A stretch of 64,000 nucleotides of DNA from Arcicella gelida (GCF_034931025.1 NZ_JAYGIL010000026.1:1-64000); one strand, 5' to 3'; positions 1-10,442 are shown, counted from the first letter of the stretch. Numbers and translations: made by a program. Notes: generated by a model not told the origin, from the sequence alone.

Positions 1-412
1 TTTACAACTAGGACACGATAACATAGAATAATACAAGTTTGAGTAAATAACTCTTTTTACACAAAGTTATACCAAAGTTAATCTAAAATGATAGAGAACA
101 TTACTTGTTTTACACTACCGAAAAATGATTCATCTCGAATTTTCAGATAATAGTCTCTTTATTGGACAGATTGAGATGTCTCCTTATTTATTATCATCTA
201 GTCCTTACTTTTCTTTCCTTGATGAAAGAAAAGTAACCGCAGCGGCGGACCGCAAAAGAAAATCAAGAATTCCTAAACTCGCTCCGCTCAAACAGTAGGA
301 ATTCGTTGTCCACCAATCGAAGAAAAGCGGTCAAAAAACTAATTTTGACCGCTTTTCTTCGATTTTAAAATTCGCAACAACTTTTTTTAGAGTAAAATAC
401 ACAATTGAATTA
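1..412. other. Non-coding left edge of the window
   Basis: No credible gene is seen in this stretch. It lies downstream of the GH106 gene, which ends at 413 on the minus strand. The first 190 bases are AT-rich and show no structure I can name. The part from about 200 to 365 holds three successive inverted repeats, listed separately. Nothing in the upstream sequence is visible. Confidence 0.7.
206..364. repeat. Cluster of three hairpins, possible dispersed intergenic element
   Basis: Three inverted repeats follow each other. The first pairs 206-218 with 224-236 (13 bp perfect, 5-nt loop). The second pairs 267-275 with 296-304 (9 bp, GAATTCCTA). The third pairs 315-336 with 343-364 (22 bp perfect, 6-nt loop). 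A GC-rich block, CCGCAGCGGCGGACCGC, sits between the first two and stands out against the AT-rich surroundings. The third hairpin could end transcription of the minus-strand GH106 gene, but no U-tract follows it. A dispersed repeat or REP-like element is the alternative. Confidence 0.55.
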
Positions 413-3400
413 TCAGTTTTCTTCACTTTGTAAAAGCTTAACTGGTCCAATCAAGCCTGATTCATATAATGTTTTGGTGTTTAAATATTTCATCGGGGCA
501 GTTGTATTTGTTGTTCTTTGGCTTTCTGGCAAAAGCGTATCTCCAATTAATCGATTTGCCCAAGTATTGGTTACTTCGATGCTGAGTTCGTTTTTACCCA
601 ATTTTAAAGCTTTGCTGATATCCACTCGGTAAGGTGCTGTCCAAACAATTCCGCAAGCAATTCCATTTACTTTTACTTCGGCAAGATTGGCTACTTTGCC
701 TAAATCCAACCAAATTTCTTGATTTTTCTTAGGTAAAGTACTTACTTCAAAATTTTGATGATAATTAGCCGTACCAGCATAATAACGAATCAAAGAATCT
801 GAACTTACTGTCCAATCGTTTAGCTTTTCAAAAGTTTTTGTGATTTTTTGATTCGTTTTTGAATTTTCAAAATCTACTTTCCAAGCTTTATCTAACGTTT
901 GGATAGCTTTAAATTCTTGCCAGTTTTTAGCTTTACCAGTGTTTACTTTAACTTTGACAACTTTCGAAAAGTTGACAAAGCTGTTTTTAAAAATCACAAA
1001 AACAGAAGCATTGGCTTCTAACTTCAGGGTTAAAATCGTTCTGCCATTTTCAACTTTCCATGATGTTGGCGTAAAAGTTTTATCGCTCACGGCATCGTAC
1101 AATTGAATACATTTTCCATTCGCTCTTAAAGAGAAACTTAATACTCTTTCAGTATTTTGCTGATTTGCAAGAAAGTATAATTCTAAATCTGATGCTTTTC
1201 TGTGTGTCCAAGCAATTCCTTTGGCATAATTTCCTTGTTCATCTTTCACAATTACATCTTGTTCGATGCCCAATTTCGCTAAAGTATTAGCTTCAAAAGG
1301 ACTTTTTACCACTTTTCCTTTACCTACATTTTTATAGAAAATTTTGTCAGAACCATCCATCATTACCTCAAAATCTCCTTCCCAACATTGTTTCGCAAAG
1401 TTTTCAAGGGCTTTATTTCTTTTTGTTCCTGCTTCAAATTCTGGCTTATCACCAATAATCAATGTTGCACCTTCGTTCACCAAGGCTAATAATTTTTCAG
1501 CCGTTTGTGCCGACATTGTATTAGCATTGGGAGTCATTGCGTGTTTTTTAGGTAAAATCAAGGCACTGTAACTGGTGCCATCGCCAAAAATCACTTTCCC
1601 ATTTTTTACTTTAGCAGTATTCAATAAAGCATCAGGATTGAATGAATCATAAGCATAACCACGCAAAGCATTTACCCAATTTTCTGGGTCAGCCATATTA
1701 GCTGAATGCGTTACACTTGTAGGAATTTGTCTTAAAGGCTGACCTTCATTTTTCAATCGTTTTACTTCTTGCTCCATTACTTCTTTCCCAAAAAGTCCCG
1801 TTAATGTTGGTACTAATCTATCTGGTAAAACAGAACGTCTTGGAATTTCATCTCCAATAAAAACGGCTAAATCGGTTACAGGAAAGCCTTTTTGTAATAA
1901 TGACTGACAACGCTGTGCATAGTCAACCCAAGCTTTTCCTGCTTTCCACCAAGTTTGGTCTCGTTGAAAATATAAACCTACTCCATCTAAAGTCATTCCA
2001 GGTTTTCTGTCTAACCAAGGATTGTGCATGAAAACATGATACACTAATTTATTGATTCCCAAAGCATAATTTCGGTCTTGGAGTGTTTTCAACATGGCTG
2101 GATGTTCGTTCCAAGTCATTCGCAAAGTAGTAAATGCTTCTGCTTGAATGATGGGTTTTCCATAAATATGTCCTGCTGAAATAGCATCCAACATATCATT
2201 TGGTTTATCGTGAGTAGGACTATTCAACCAAAATTCTCCCATTGGCACATCGACTAATTTATAATGTGCTAATCCATCACTTGTCATGGTTGGTGCTACA
2301 CTTTCAGCCGTGAATTTTACGCCATTTTCTTTTGCTAAATCAGCTAAGGTTTTATAAAAAGTATCAACAACTAATTCTGAAACTGTTTGGCGAAAATCGT
2401 ATAAAAATTGCTCTGAAAATTCCGCATTTTCAACTGGAATTCCTGCAACGATTGGCAAATAAGGCAACAAATCGTAACCTCTTCTTTGCTTAAATTCCTC
2501 TCTGAAAACAGGCGACCAGTTCTGACTTCCACATTCCCAACTATCTACATGAAAAACCTTTAAAGCTTTTTTACTCAACTCCGAACCAAGTTGACGTTGC
2601 GCTTCGCCATACCATTTATCGAATTGTAATTTAATGGCTTCGGGATTAAATTTATCGCACTCCAGTCCTTTTCCAGCACCACCAGTTGCATTAGTATGCC
2701 CCGTAGAAGTATGTCCGATTCTAACAATCGTCCATGAACCTGCTGGAACATCCCAAACTAATCGTCCATCTGCTGATACTTTATCCGAAATATTAATAAT
2801 TTTTTGTTGAGGAACACAAATACTATCTGCCAATTGCTCGCTTGTTGAAGCCTTACTTATCCGCCAAACTTCGGCAGCTTTTCCTTCAAATTGATGAAGA
2901 AAAGGTTCAGCAGAAAGTTCAATGCCAATAGTTTTGAAACTTGGTTTCCACTTAGCTGCATCTAAATCTTCTGCTCCCGGTTCTGTTCCAGTTTTATCAT
3001 AAACAAATCGGAAATACTTTGCTGTAGTTGGGACTATTGAATGCGTAATGTCGGCATCTGTATCTTGCCAGCCATGTCTAGGAGATTCTAACCTTCCAAT
3101 TGAACGAAAGTTTTTGCCATCATCACTTACTTCAATCAATAAACGTTGAGCTTGGTAATTGTTCCCGCCTGTTTTTACTACGATGGTTCTACAAGTAAAT
3201 GGCTTTTCAAAAGCGTACTGAATCCAGCAAGGTTCATCACTTTTAAACCCTTCTTTATTGCCTTCTTTTACCAAAAACTGAGGATTGATGTCTGCTTTAT
3301 TGGAAGTAACAATTGGAACAATGGTTTTAGTAGATTGCCCAGTTCCTGTTAAAGAAGGAAAAGCATAAACAGCAATATCTTCATAATAGTTTTCATTTTT

Positions 3401-3931
3401 TTCAGGCTGAGGTAATTGAATATCAAGGTATTGACTTCCTTTAATATTTAGTTTGGACGAAACAACTTTTTGCATGGAAAGTGCTGGCGTAATCCAAGGT
3501 CCACCCGCCAAGGCAAAACCATCACTTACGTGCATGCCCATTTCTAAGTTTAGTCGGGCAGCTTCGCTCATTGCGTGTTTCACCATTTCCCACCAAAGCG
3601 GACTAAGTTGTTCAACCACTGGCGTAAAAATTGGCGGATTCGTCGCCCCTTTTATCGGCATTAAGTATGCACCACCGATGCCTGCTTTTTTCATGGCTTC
3701 CAAATCAGCAGTAATGCCTTCTTTAGAAACAGCGGCTTGCATCCAATACCAAAATACCCACGGTTTTGAATCTTTGATACTCTTTTCAGTTTGAGGAATA
3801 ATGATACTTAAACCTTTTTGTTTTTGTGCCAAAGAAAGGTTTTTATTGAAAATAAAAAACGTAAAAATCAATACAAAAAGCCTTCCGAAACTGGCTTCCC
3901 TCCTATTTATTTGAAATTTCACTTTGCTCAT
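413..3931 (-). CDS. GH106-type alpha-L-rhamnosidase
   Basis: Probable exo-alpha-L-rhamnosidase acting on rhamnose side chains of pectin, exported to the periplasm or cell surface. The 1172-residue product has an N-terminal hydrophobic segment (about 17-35). It then has the GH106 opening (WVFWYWMQAAVSKEGI, about 58-73), a central catalytic barrel with candidate acidic residues in DSWE (Glu466), TAES (Glu543) and AEAF (Glu598), and a C-terminal beta-sandwich ending in LSIEVTNTWANRLIGD. That ending is characteristic of large Bacteroidota GH106 enzymes. Its ATG overlaps the stop of the upstream GH2 gene in an ATGA, so the two are probably translationally coupled. It is the last gene of the 10442-413 operon. 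The exact linkage cleaved cannot be told. Confidence 0.85.
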   Translation of the reverse strand: MSKVKFQINRREASFGRLFVLIFTFFIFNKNLSLAQKQKGLSIIIPQTEKSIKDSKPWVFWYWMQAAVSKEGITADLEAMKKAGIGGAYLMPIKGATNPPIFTPVVEQLSPLWWEMVKHAMSEAARLNLEMGMHVSDGFALAGGPWITPALSMQKVVSSKLNIKGSQYLDIQLPQPEKNENYYEDIAVYAFPSLTGTGQSTKTIVPIVTSNKADINPQFLVKEGNKEGFKSDEPCWIQYAFEKPFTCRTIVVKTGGNNYQAQRLLIEVSDDGKNFRSIGRLESPRHGWQDTDADITHSIVPTTAKYFRFVYDKTGTEPGAEDLDAAKWKPSFKTIGIELSAEPFLHQFEGKAAEVWRISKASTSEQLADSICVPQQKIINISDKVSADGRLVWDVPAGSWTIVRIGHTSTGHTNATGGAGKGLECDKFNPEAIKLQFDKWYGEAQRQLGSELSKKALKVFHVDSWECGSQNWSPVFREEFKQRRGYDLLPYLPIVAGIPVENAEFSEQFLYDFRQTVSELVVDTFYKTLADLAKENGVKFTAESVAPTMTSDGLAHYKLVDVPMGEFWLNSPTHDKPNDMLDAISAGHIYGKPIIQAEAFTTLRMTWNEHPAMLKTLQDRNYALGINKLVYHVFMHNPWLDRKPGMTLDGVGLYFQRDQTWWKAGKAWVDYAQRCQSLLQKGFPVTDLAVFIGDEIPRRSVLPDRLVPTLTGLFGKEVMEQEVKRLKNEGQPLRQIPTSVTHSANMADPENWVNALRGYAYDSFNPDALLNTAKVKNGKVIFGDGTSYSALILPKKHAMTPNANTMSAQTAEKLLALVNEGATLIIGDKPEFEAGTKRNKALENFAKQCWEGDFEVMMDGSDKIFYKNVGKGKVVKSPFEANTLAKLGIEQDVIVKDEQGNYAKGIAWTHRKASDLELYFLANQQNTERVLSFSLRANGKCIQLYDAVSDKTFTPTSWKVENGRTILTLKLEANASVFVIFKNSFVNFSKVVKVKVNTGKAKNWQEFKAIQTLDKAWKVDFENSKTNQKITKTFEKLNDWTVSSDSLIRYYAGTANYHQNFEVSTLPKKNQEIWLDLGKVANLAEVKVNGIACGIVWTAPYRVDISKALKLGKNELSIEVTNTWANRLIGDTLLPESQRTTNTTAPMKYLNTKTLYESGLIGPVKLLQSEEN

Positions 3932-6351
3932 TTTATAGTTTCTATCATAATCGTATCCGACTGTAAACCTTCTGCACTGGCTTTCAATGTAATCTTTCCT
4001 GCTTTTTCAGAAGCCTGAACAATCGCCAAACAAAGTCCATTGAATGCTCTTCGATAATTTGCTTTGAAAGGTTCTAAACTTGCTTGATAACCATTATCAA
4101 CGCCCGCTATTGAACCTTGTCCTTCCAAGCTAAAATTCACCAAATGATTAGCTTCTGGCACTAAATTGCCGTTTTCATCCACAATACTTACTCTGATAAA
4201 TGATAAATCTTCACCATTGGCTTTGATACTTTGGCGGTCTGCTGATAATTTAATTTTAAAAGCTTTGCCTGCTGTTTTTACTTCTTCCGTGAGTACGATT
4301 TTTCCATCTTTTCTTGAAACGGCTTTTAAAGTACCTGCTTCGTAATTAACCGACCACTTTACATGAAAATCATTGATGCCTTTTTTTCTAATACCTAAAG
4401 ATTTATCGTTCAAAAACAGCTCTACTTCATCCGCTTGCGAATAATATGCCCATACTTCTACCGTTTTGCCTTTTTCCCAATTCCAATGTGGCAATAAATG
4501 AAGTACAGGTTTTTCGGTCCACTCACTTTGATACATATAGTAAACGTCTTTCGGGAAGCCCGCTAAATCTATAATTCCAAAATAAGAACTGCGTGCTGGC
4601 CACGGATATGGATGTGGTTCGCCTAAATAATCAAAACCCGTCCACACATAAGTACCTGCGATGTAAGGTGCATTTTTTACTGCTTTCCAAGCTTCTTCGT
4701 GCGTCGTTCCCCAATAAGCGGCTACATTATCATAGGCTGAGGTAGTCCAATCGGTATTTCTGACTTGCGTTTTTACGTCTCTGGATGAAAATTGAATATT
4801 TTCTTGAGGCATTTCATAACGTCCTCTCGATTCCAAAGCTGAGGCAGTTTCAGAAGCAATAAATTTTTGCTTCGGGAAATTCTTGAGAAAATCTGTGTAG
4901 CCTTCGTGTTTATAATTAAAGCCTAATAAATCCAAGGCACCCGACTGAAAAATGAAATTTTTATCAGGAACATTTTCTGTCAAAGCAGAAGTAACTAAAC
5001 GAGTATTATCTAATTTCTTGACGATTTGAGCAAGCTCTCTGGTAATCGTGATACCCGTACTGTCAAATTGTTCTCTGATTTCATTTCCGATACTCCACAT
5101 AAAAATCGAAGGATGATTTCGGTCTCTTTTGATAAAATCTTCCAAATCTTTTTGATGCCAAGCCGTCCAATCTGAAGAGTAATCTTTTTTAGATTTTCTT
5201 TTCTTCCACATATCAAAAGCTTCATCCATGACGATAAAGCCCATCTTGTCGCATAAATCTAAAAACTCTGGTGCAGGAGGATTATGTGCCGTTCTGATAC
5301 CATTACAGCCCATCGCTTTTAAAATCTCAAGCTGACGTTCCATCGCTCTTACATTCACAGCCGCACCCAAAGCACCCAAATCATGGTGCATACAAACACC
5401 TTGTATTTTGGTTGGTTTTCCATTTAATGAAAACCCTTTTTCTGTTTCAAAATTGAAAAAACGAATTCCTAAAGATGTTTCATAAACATCTACTTCATGG
5501 TTTTGCTGGAAAACTTTGGTAATTACTTTGTACAAATATGGTTTTTCAATCGACCACAATTGAGGTTTTTTGATTTTCAACAATTGAAAATACTTTCCAG
5601 TGCTGTCTTTTAAAGATAGGTTTTTAGTCTGTTCACTAACAATTACTTTTCCTTCTGAATCGACAATAATATTCTGAATATCAACAATTTGACTTCCATT
5701 TATACGATTTAGCAAATTTACTTCAACCTTTATTTCAGCTTCATCTTCACTTAATTTGGGAGTCGTCGCAAAAACGCCCCATTGGTTGATGGCAATTTTT
5801 GAAGTAATAACTAAACGCACATTTCTATAAATTCCTGAACCAGTGTACCAACGAGAATTCGGTTGTTCTGAATTATCAACTTTTACGGCAATGACGTTTT
5901 TTTCTTTCCCAAATTTTAAAAATTTCGATAATTCATAACGGAAAGAAGTATAACCACTTGGACGTTTGCCTAAATAATGTCCATTAATCCAAACTTCGCT
6001 GTTGCGATACACGCCATCAAACTCTATCCAAACTACTTTATTTTGAGCAGTCGCTGGCAATGAAAAACTTTTTCTGTACCACGCCAAACCAGTAGGCAAT
6101 GCACCGCCTTGTGTTGTTGATAAATGTTGTTCGCTAAATTGCCCTTCAATACTCCAATCGTGGGGAAGATTCAGTACTCGCCAATTCGCATCATTGAACT
6201 GATTCGTAATTGCCTTTTCATTATTGTCAAATGAAAATTTCCAAGATTTATTAAAATCGATGATTTCTCTACTTTTCGGTTGAGCAAAACAATCAACCGA
6301 AATGGTAATAAGTAATAATATATAAAAGTATTTCTTCATTGAAATTGACAT
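3928..6351 (-). CDS. GH2 family beta-glycosidase (beta-galactosidase-like)
   Basis: Exported GH2 enzyme, likely a beta-galactosidase or related exo-beta-glycosidase. Domains in order: signal peptide to about residue 24, GH2 sugar-binding jelly roll (about 30-185), immunoglobulin-like domain (about 188-300), and TIM barrel (about 305-600). The barrel carries the acid/base Glu424 in SIGNEI and a probable nucleophile Glu501 in IASETA. A DUF4982-like domain follows (HWNWEKGKTVEVW, VELFLNDKSLG), and a final C5-type domain ends the 807-residue protein. Two in-frame ATGs exist (6351 and 6339); the second gives a more usual signal peptide (MKKYFYILLL). It sits between the propeller hydrolase and GH106, and its stop overlaps the GH106 start. 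Arabinosidase or glucuronidase activity cannot be excluded. Confidence 0.85.
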   Translation of the reverse strand: MSISMKKYFYILLLITISVDCFAQPKSREIIDFNKSWKFSFDNNEKAITNQFNDANWRVLNLPHDWSIEGQFSEQHLSTTQGGALPTGLAWYRKSFSLPATAQNKVVWIEFDGVYRNSEVWINGHYLGKRPSGYTSFRYELSKFLKFGKEKNVIAVKVDNSEQPNSRWYTGSGIYRNVRLVITSKIAINQWGVFATTPKLSEDEAEIKVEVNLLNRINGSQIVDIQNIIVDSEGKVIVSEQTKNLSLKDSTGKYFQLLKIKKPQLWSIEKPYLYKVITKVFQQNHEVDVYETSLGIRFFNFETEKGFSLNGKPTKIQGVCMHHDLGALGAAVNVRAMERQLEILKAMGCNGIRTAHNPPAPEFLDLCDKMGFIVMDEAFDMWKKRKSKKDYSSDWTAWHQKDLEDFIKRDRNHPSIFMWSIGNEIREQFDSTGITITRELAQIVKKLDNTRLVTSALTENVPDKNFIFQSGALDLLGFNYKHEGYTDFLKNFPKQKFIASETASALESRGRYEMPQENIQFSSRDVKTQVRNTDWTTSAYDNVAAYWGTTHEEAWKAVKNAPYIAGTYVWTGFDYLGEPHPYPWPARSSYFGIIDLAGFPKDVYYMYQSEWTEKPVLHLLPHWNWEKGKTVEVWAYYSQADEVELFLNDKSLGIRKKGINDFHVKWSVNYEAGTLKAVSRKDGKIVLTEEVKTAGKAFKIKLSADRQSIKANGEDLSFIRVSIVDENGNLVPEANHLVNFSLEGQGSIAGVDNGYQASLEPFKANYRRAFNGLCLAIVQASEKAGKITLKASAEGLQSDTIMIETIK

Positions 6352-6430
6352 GATTCAAACAATGTCTGAATGTTATAATGATGAATTGTGAGTTAAAAAT
6401 TGATACATAATACTTTATCCAAAATAATAT

Positions 6431-6488
6431 GTAGCGGCAACTCTTGCAGTTGCCTGGATTAAACGGCAACTGCAAGAGTTGCCACTAC
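6431..6488. repeat. 24-bp near-perfect hairpin between two operon genes
   Basis: Left arm 6431-6454 and right arm 6465-6488 pair over 24 positions with one G-U type mismatch and a 10-nt loop. The sequence (GCGGCAACTCTTGCAGTTGCC) is richer in GC than its surroundings. It lies in the 213-bp gap between two same-strand hydrolase genes. No U-run follows directly on the minus strand, so it may be a dispersed repeat or an RNA-stability hairpin rather than a terminator. Confidence 0.6.
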
Positions 6489-6564
6489 AATTAGAAAAAA
6501 TTCCAGTAATCAGCCTTTATTTATTTTACAAATGCTAATAAATGCAAGGATTAAAGTAAAAACC

Positions 6565-7671
6565 TTAATGAGCCACAAAATTCAAGATACTTTTCCCTAA
6601 ATCTTTAGAAGTAGCCACGGCAATACCTCTTTGGTCATTTTTGTTGACGGCACAGTAAAAATGATAGACTACGCCTTTGTACTTCATCACATAGGATTTA
6701 TGCGCATACAATTCATCATAAGGTTCAGACGATTCAACCAAATTTGCACCGTTCCAATCTGTCCAATGAATTAAATCTTTGGAAGCAGCAAAACGATTAA
6801 ATGCTCCTTTTCTATCTTTCCAGAACGCTCCAAAATAAAACATTACCCAAGTATCGCCGATTTTTTGAAGTTGTGGGTCGCCCGTAATTCCAACGGGATG
6901 ATGAACGACTGGCTCATTAATCATGCGTTTCCAATCCAACATATTATCAGAAACCGCCATTCCGATGCGCTCGTACCAACGAGTTTTAATATTATTTTTT
7001 GCAGAATCACCATTGGCATTATAATACATCACGAATTGATGACCTGTCAAACGTTTTTTGTCTTCAATGACTGTACTTTTAAAAAGTTTTCTATTTTCCC
7101 ACCATCTTACATCAGCATCTTTAGCGGTTAAAATTGGTGCAGGTTTTCGTTGCCATTCGTGTGCCACAGTTGGGTCTTCTGAAGTAAAAGCCATTCCTGC
7201 TGATAAATCTCCAGCTTCATAACCACGAGTATTTCCACCAAAATACGACATCCAGTATTTTCCATCATACTTTTTCAAGGCATAACTCCCAGCCCATTTG
7301 GTATCTTGCAAAGCCACGTAACCTGCTTTTTGATTGCTATCCCATTGGGTAGTATCTGTGAAAGACATTATCTTCCCAACATTTTCCCAATGCAATAAAT
7401 CATTACTTTTTGCCAACCAAGTTTCATAACCTCTTCCTCCGTAAATAATGTAACTCATGTACCATTTTTTGGCTTTTTTAAAGACCGTCGGACAATCCAT
7501 TTTCTGAGTATTATCTGTTGGCGTTAATACCAAACCATATTTATGAGGTGTTTTTACTGCTTCGTAAATGGCTTTCATTTCACTTTCTGTAACATCAGTA
7601 TTTGCCTTTTGAGCAAGTATAGATATTGAAAAAAGAGAAATTACAATAAAAGTTATACTACTAATTTTCAT
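6565..7671 (-). CDS. Five-bladed beta-propeller glycoside hydrolase (GH43/GH117-like fold)
   Basis: Exported 368-residue protein with a signal peptide (ISLFSISILAQ, cleavage near residue 21). It has repeated motifs of the arabinanase/levansucrase superfamily: MDCPTVFKKAKKWYMSY, SNDLLHWENVG, GKYWMSYFGG, DPQLQKIGDTWVMFY and SKDLIHWTDW. Asp59 in MDCP is a candidate general base. Each blade carries the phrase in which a source or disclaimer of observation dates is absent but a W/Y-rich strand is clear, as expected for the fold. The GH family cannot be fixed by eye. It stands 11 bp downstream of the GH78 gene, so it is probably co-transcribed, and helps trim the same rhamnose-containing glycan. 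Confidence 0.65.
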   Translation of the reverse strand: MKISSITFIVISLFSISILAQKANTDVTESEMKAIYEAVKTPHKYGLVLTPTDNTQKMDCPTVFKKAKKWYMSYIIYGGRGYETWLAKSNDLLHWENVGKIMSFTDTTQWDSNQKAGYVALQDTKWAGSYALKKYDGKYWMSYFGGNTRGYEAGDLSAGMAFTSEDPTVAHEWQRKPAPILTAKDADVRWWENRKLFKSTVIEDKKRLTGHQFVMYYNANGDSAKNNIKTRWYERIGMAVSDNMLDWKRMINEPVVHHPVGITGDPQLQKIGDTWVMFYFGAFWKDRKGAFNRFAASKDLIHWTDWNGANLVESSEPYDELYAHKSYVMKYKGVVYHFYCAVNKNDQRGIAVATSKDLGKSILNFVAH

Positions 7672-7682
7672 AAGATTATTGC

Positions 7683-10442
7683 TTAATTTTCTACCATAAA
7701 ATGATAATTCCCTGAACCGATTTCCACGATTGATTTACCTTTTTCAAATTTTAGTGGTTTGATATTTTTATTAGTAATGAGTTCTTTAATACTTGTATTC
7801 GCTTTTGAAGGCAAATAAATTTTGGCAGAAGTATTGGCTGGAATACTTACTTTTAATTCAAAAGTATTTGCGTCCTTTTTCCATTCCGATTGTATTTTCC
7901 CAAAAGGTGAATCATAATAACCTTTCGCAAAAGTAAGGTCGCCTACTACTTGTGGATTGATTTCAATCTGTTTAAAAGCCTGAGAATTTTCTGGCTGTTT
8001 GATGCCTAAAACGCCCGCATAAAACCATTCCATTAAATGTCCCAACATAAAATGATTGTTTGAAACCGTTGGAAGTGCTTGCCAAGATTCCGTCAAAGCC
8101 GTAGCACCTTTGGCTAATTGATAACCATAACCCGGCACATCAGAGCGATTGTTCATGTCAAAAATCACATCTGAACGACCAGCATTTTCTAATACTCTTA
8201 GCACATAACGATAGCCAATATCTCCAGCCGTTAGGCTATTATTTCTACCTTTTATTTCTTGAATTAAGTTTTCAATGACTGCTTCTTTGTATTCAGGCTC
8301 AACCAATTTCATATAAACTGCCATCGCATTGGCGGTCTGACTGCCAGTAGCATATTGTTTGGTTATTGGATTGAAAAAGGTTTTATTGAAAGCATTTTTT
8401 ACTTCAATTGATAAGGTTTTGTATTGCTTTGCATCTTCTGATTTACCTAAAATATTGGCGATTTTTTCCATAATGGTTAAATCATAATAGAAAATTGCCG
8501 TACCTGTAACGCCCATTGGCGTTAATTGCGAAACGCCCGGTGGCTTTGGTCCAAGGTCGTACCAATCGCCCAAACCTTGTGATAGAATATTATTTTTACC
8601 TTTTGTAATCAAATAATCTACATAGCGTTTCATCATTGGGTAACTTTCTTCCAGTTCTCTTTTTTCGCCATACCATTCATATAAATACCAAGGCACGATG
8701 ATTCCGCTACTCCCCCATTCAGGCGAATCTCTAAACATACCACCGCCCCATTCAAATTTTACATATTCTGGGGCGATTTCTGGAATGAGTCCTTCGGCAG
8801 TTTGCGAATGCTTCATATCCTGAATACCTTTTTTGAATAAATTTTGAGCTTGATAATTATAGCGAACTGAACTTCCTACCAAATGCAATTCTTCTAACCA
8901 ACCCAATTTTTCACGATGCGGGCAATCTGTAAACACAGAAACCATATTACTCTTGATACCCCAATCTATCAATTCTTTAGTTTTATTGAACAATTCATTA
9001 GAACTGCTAAAATCTCCAGCGGTTTCAGCGGCATTTCGGATGTGCAAACCTTTTAAATCAAGTAAAGCGACTTTATTTTGTGGATTTTCTTCGCCTTGTG
9101 GTACAGCACCTTTTACTTCTAAATACCTGAAACCATAATAAGAAAATCTCGGTTGCCAAGTTTCTATGCCATCTCCTTTTAAAATGTATTCAAAATAATA
9201 AGGACTTCCAGAAGCTTTTTGATTGGCTGAACCATCTGCATTAAGCAATTCCGCAGGAATAACACGCACGGTGTCGCCCATTGTTCCTTTTACTTTCAAC
9301 TGAATAATGCCAGAAGCATTTTGTCCTAAATCATAAACCCAATTGCCTGAAGTAAGCTTTTTAATACTTTTTGCAGAAAAATTATCGAAGACTTTTATGG
9401 GGTCTTGCATTTGAGCAACAAGCTCAATATCACCGTCAACAATCATGGCTGATTTCCAAGATTGGTCGTTGAAAGTTGGTTTATCCCAACCTTTTTGTTC
9501 TAAATTGGCATTGTAATTTTCGCCTCCATAAATGCTTGAAAAAGTGATTGGACTTGGCGACATTTTCCAAGTATTATCACTTAAAATTGTGGCTGTAGAA
9601 CCATCTGAATACTCTAAAGCCAATCGGCAAATCATTTTTGGAAAACCAAAAGTCACTTTTAATTTTCTATAACGGTCTTTTACAGGCGGAATATAATAAA
9701 AGCCGTTTCCCAACATTACTCCAATGGCATTCTTACCTTGTTGAATTTCTTTCGTTAAATCAAAGGTTACATACTGTGCTTGTTTGTCGTACTTTGTCCA
9801 ACCTGCATCTAAAAAATGGTCACCAACTTTTTTGCCGTTTAAACTCATTTCAAAATGTCCTAAACCAGCAATAAACATCGTCGCTTTTTTTACTGTTTTT
9901 GCCACAGTAAAGCTTTTTCTAAAAATAGGTAAAATATTACTTCCTTGTACTTTGTCTTTTTTGCCATCCGTCGGTAAATTGTTGACCAAAGTATCAGCTA
10001 ATTTTTCATAAGCAATCCAATTCGCACCTTTCCAATCGGCTTTGTTCAATAAGCCCATTTGCCAGAAATATGCTTTACTCCAAGCTGTTGTATGTTGTTG
10101 GTTATCCCAGATTTTTACTTTCCAAAAATAGGTTTTGGTGGCTAACAAAGGCTTTCCTTCATACTTTACTTGGATAGAATTATCAGATAAGGTTTTACCA
10201 GAATCCCAAACGTTACCTTGGTTTTTAGCCAATGTTTCGGGACTATCAGCTACTAAAATTTGATAAGCAATTTGTAAAACATTTCTTTGTGAAGATTGAA
10301 TTTGCCAGCTAAGGTTTGGTGTCTTCGTTTGAACACCAAGCGGATTCAAGCGATATTCGCAACGTAAATGACTGATTTGTAAGTCTTGTGCTATTGCTCC
10401 AAATGATAACAAACAGCAAAGAATGAATATAATTTTTTTCAT
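7683..10442 (-). CDS. GH78 alpha-L-rhamnosidase (PUL1 copy)
   Basis: Exported alpha-L-rhamnosidase of 919 residues, normal for the family. Signal peptide MKKIIFILCCLLSFGAIAQ. Then come an N-terminal fibronectin-like region (LRCEYRLNPLGVQTKTPNLSW), two beta-sandwich domains (about 140-470), an (alpha/alpha)6 barrel (about 475-830) and a C-terminal sandwich. Asp506 and Glu511 in DCPHREKLGW match the general-acid region, and Glu785 in LTESWQ matches the catalytic base, followed by the usual SNNHFMLG. The usual Asp of the GWTGD motif is replaced (GWLEE), a small departure from the PUL2 copy. It is the first gene of the 10442-413 operon, and a promoter-like region with possible operators lies directly upstream. 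Confidence 0.92.
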   Translation of the reverse strand: MKKIIFILCCLLSFGAIAQDLQISHLRCEYRLNPLGVQTKTPNLSWQIQSSQRNVLQIAYQILVADSPETLAKNQGNVWDSGKTLSDNSIQVKYEGKPLLATKTYFWKVKIWDNQQHTTAWSKAYFWQMGLLNKADWKGANWIAYEKLADTLVNNLPTDGKKDKVQGSNILPIFRKSFTVAKTVKKATMFIAGLGHFEMSLNGKKVGDHFLDAGWTKYDKQAQYVTFDLTKEIQQGKNAIGVMLGNGFYYIPPVKDRYRKLKVTFGFPKMICRLALEYSDGSTATILSDNTWKMSPSPITFSSIYGGENYNANLEQKGWDKPTFNDQSWKSAMIVDGDIELVAQMQDPIKVFDNFSAKSIKKLTSGNWVYDLGQNASGIIQLKVKGTMGDTVRVIPAELLNADGSANQKASGSPYYFEYILKGDGIETWQPRFSYYGFRYLEVKGAVPQGEENPQNKVALLDLKGLHIRNAAETAGDFSSSNELFNKTKELIDWGIKSNMVSVFTDCPHREKLGWLEELHLVGSSVRYNYQAQNLFKKGIQDMKHSQTAEGLIPEIAPEYVKFEWGGGMFRDSPEWGSSGIIVPWYLYEWYGEKRELEESYPMMKRYVDYLITKGKNNILSQGLGDWYDLGPKPPGVSQLTPMGVTGTAIFYYDLTIMEKIANILGKSEDAKQYKTLSIEVKNAFNKTFFNPITKQYATGSQTANAMAVYMKLVEPEYKEAVIENLIQEIKGRNNSLTAGDIGYRYVLRVLENAGRSDVIFDMNNRSDVPGYGYQLAKGATALTESWQALPTVSNNHFMLGHLMEWFYAGVLGIKQPENSQAFKQIEINPQVVGDLTFAKGYYDSPFGKIQSEWKKDANTFELKVSIPANTSAKIYLPSKANTSIKELITNKNIKPLKFEKGKSIVEIGSGNYHFMVEN

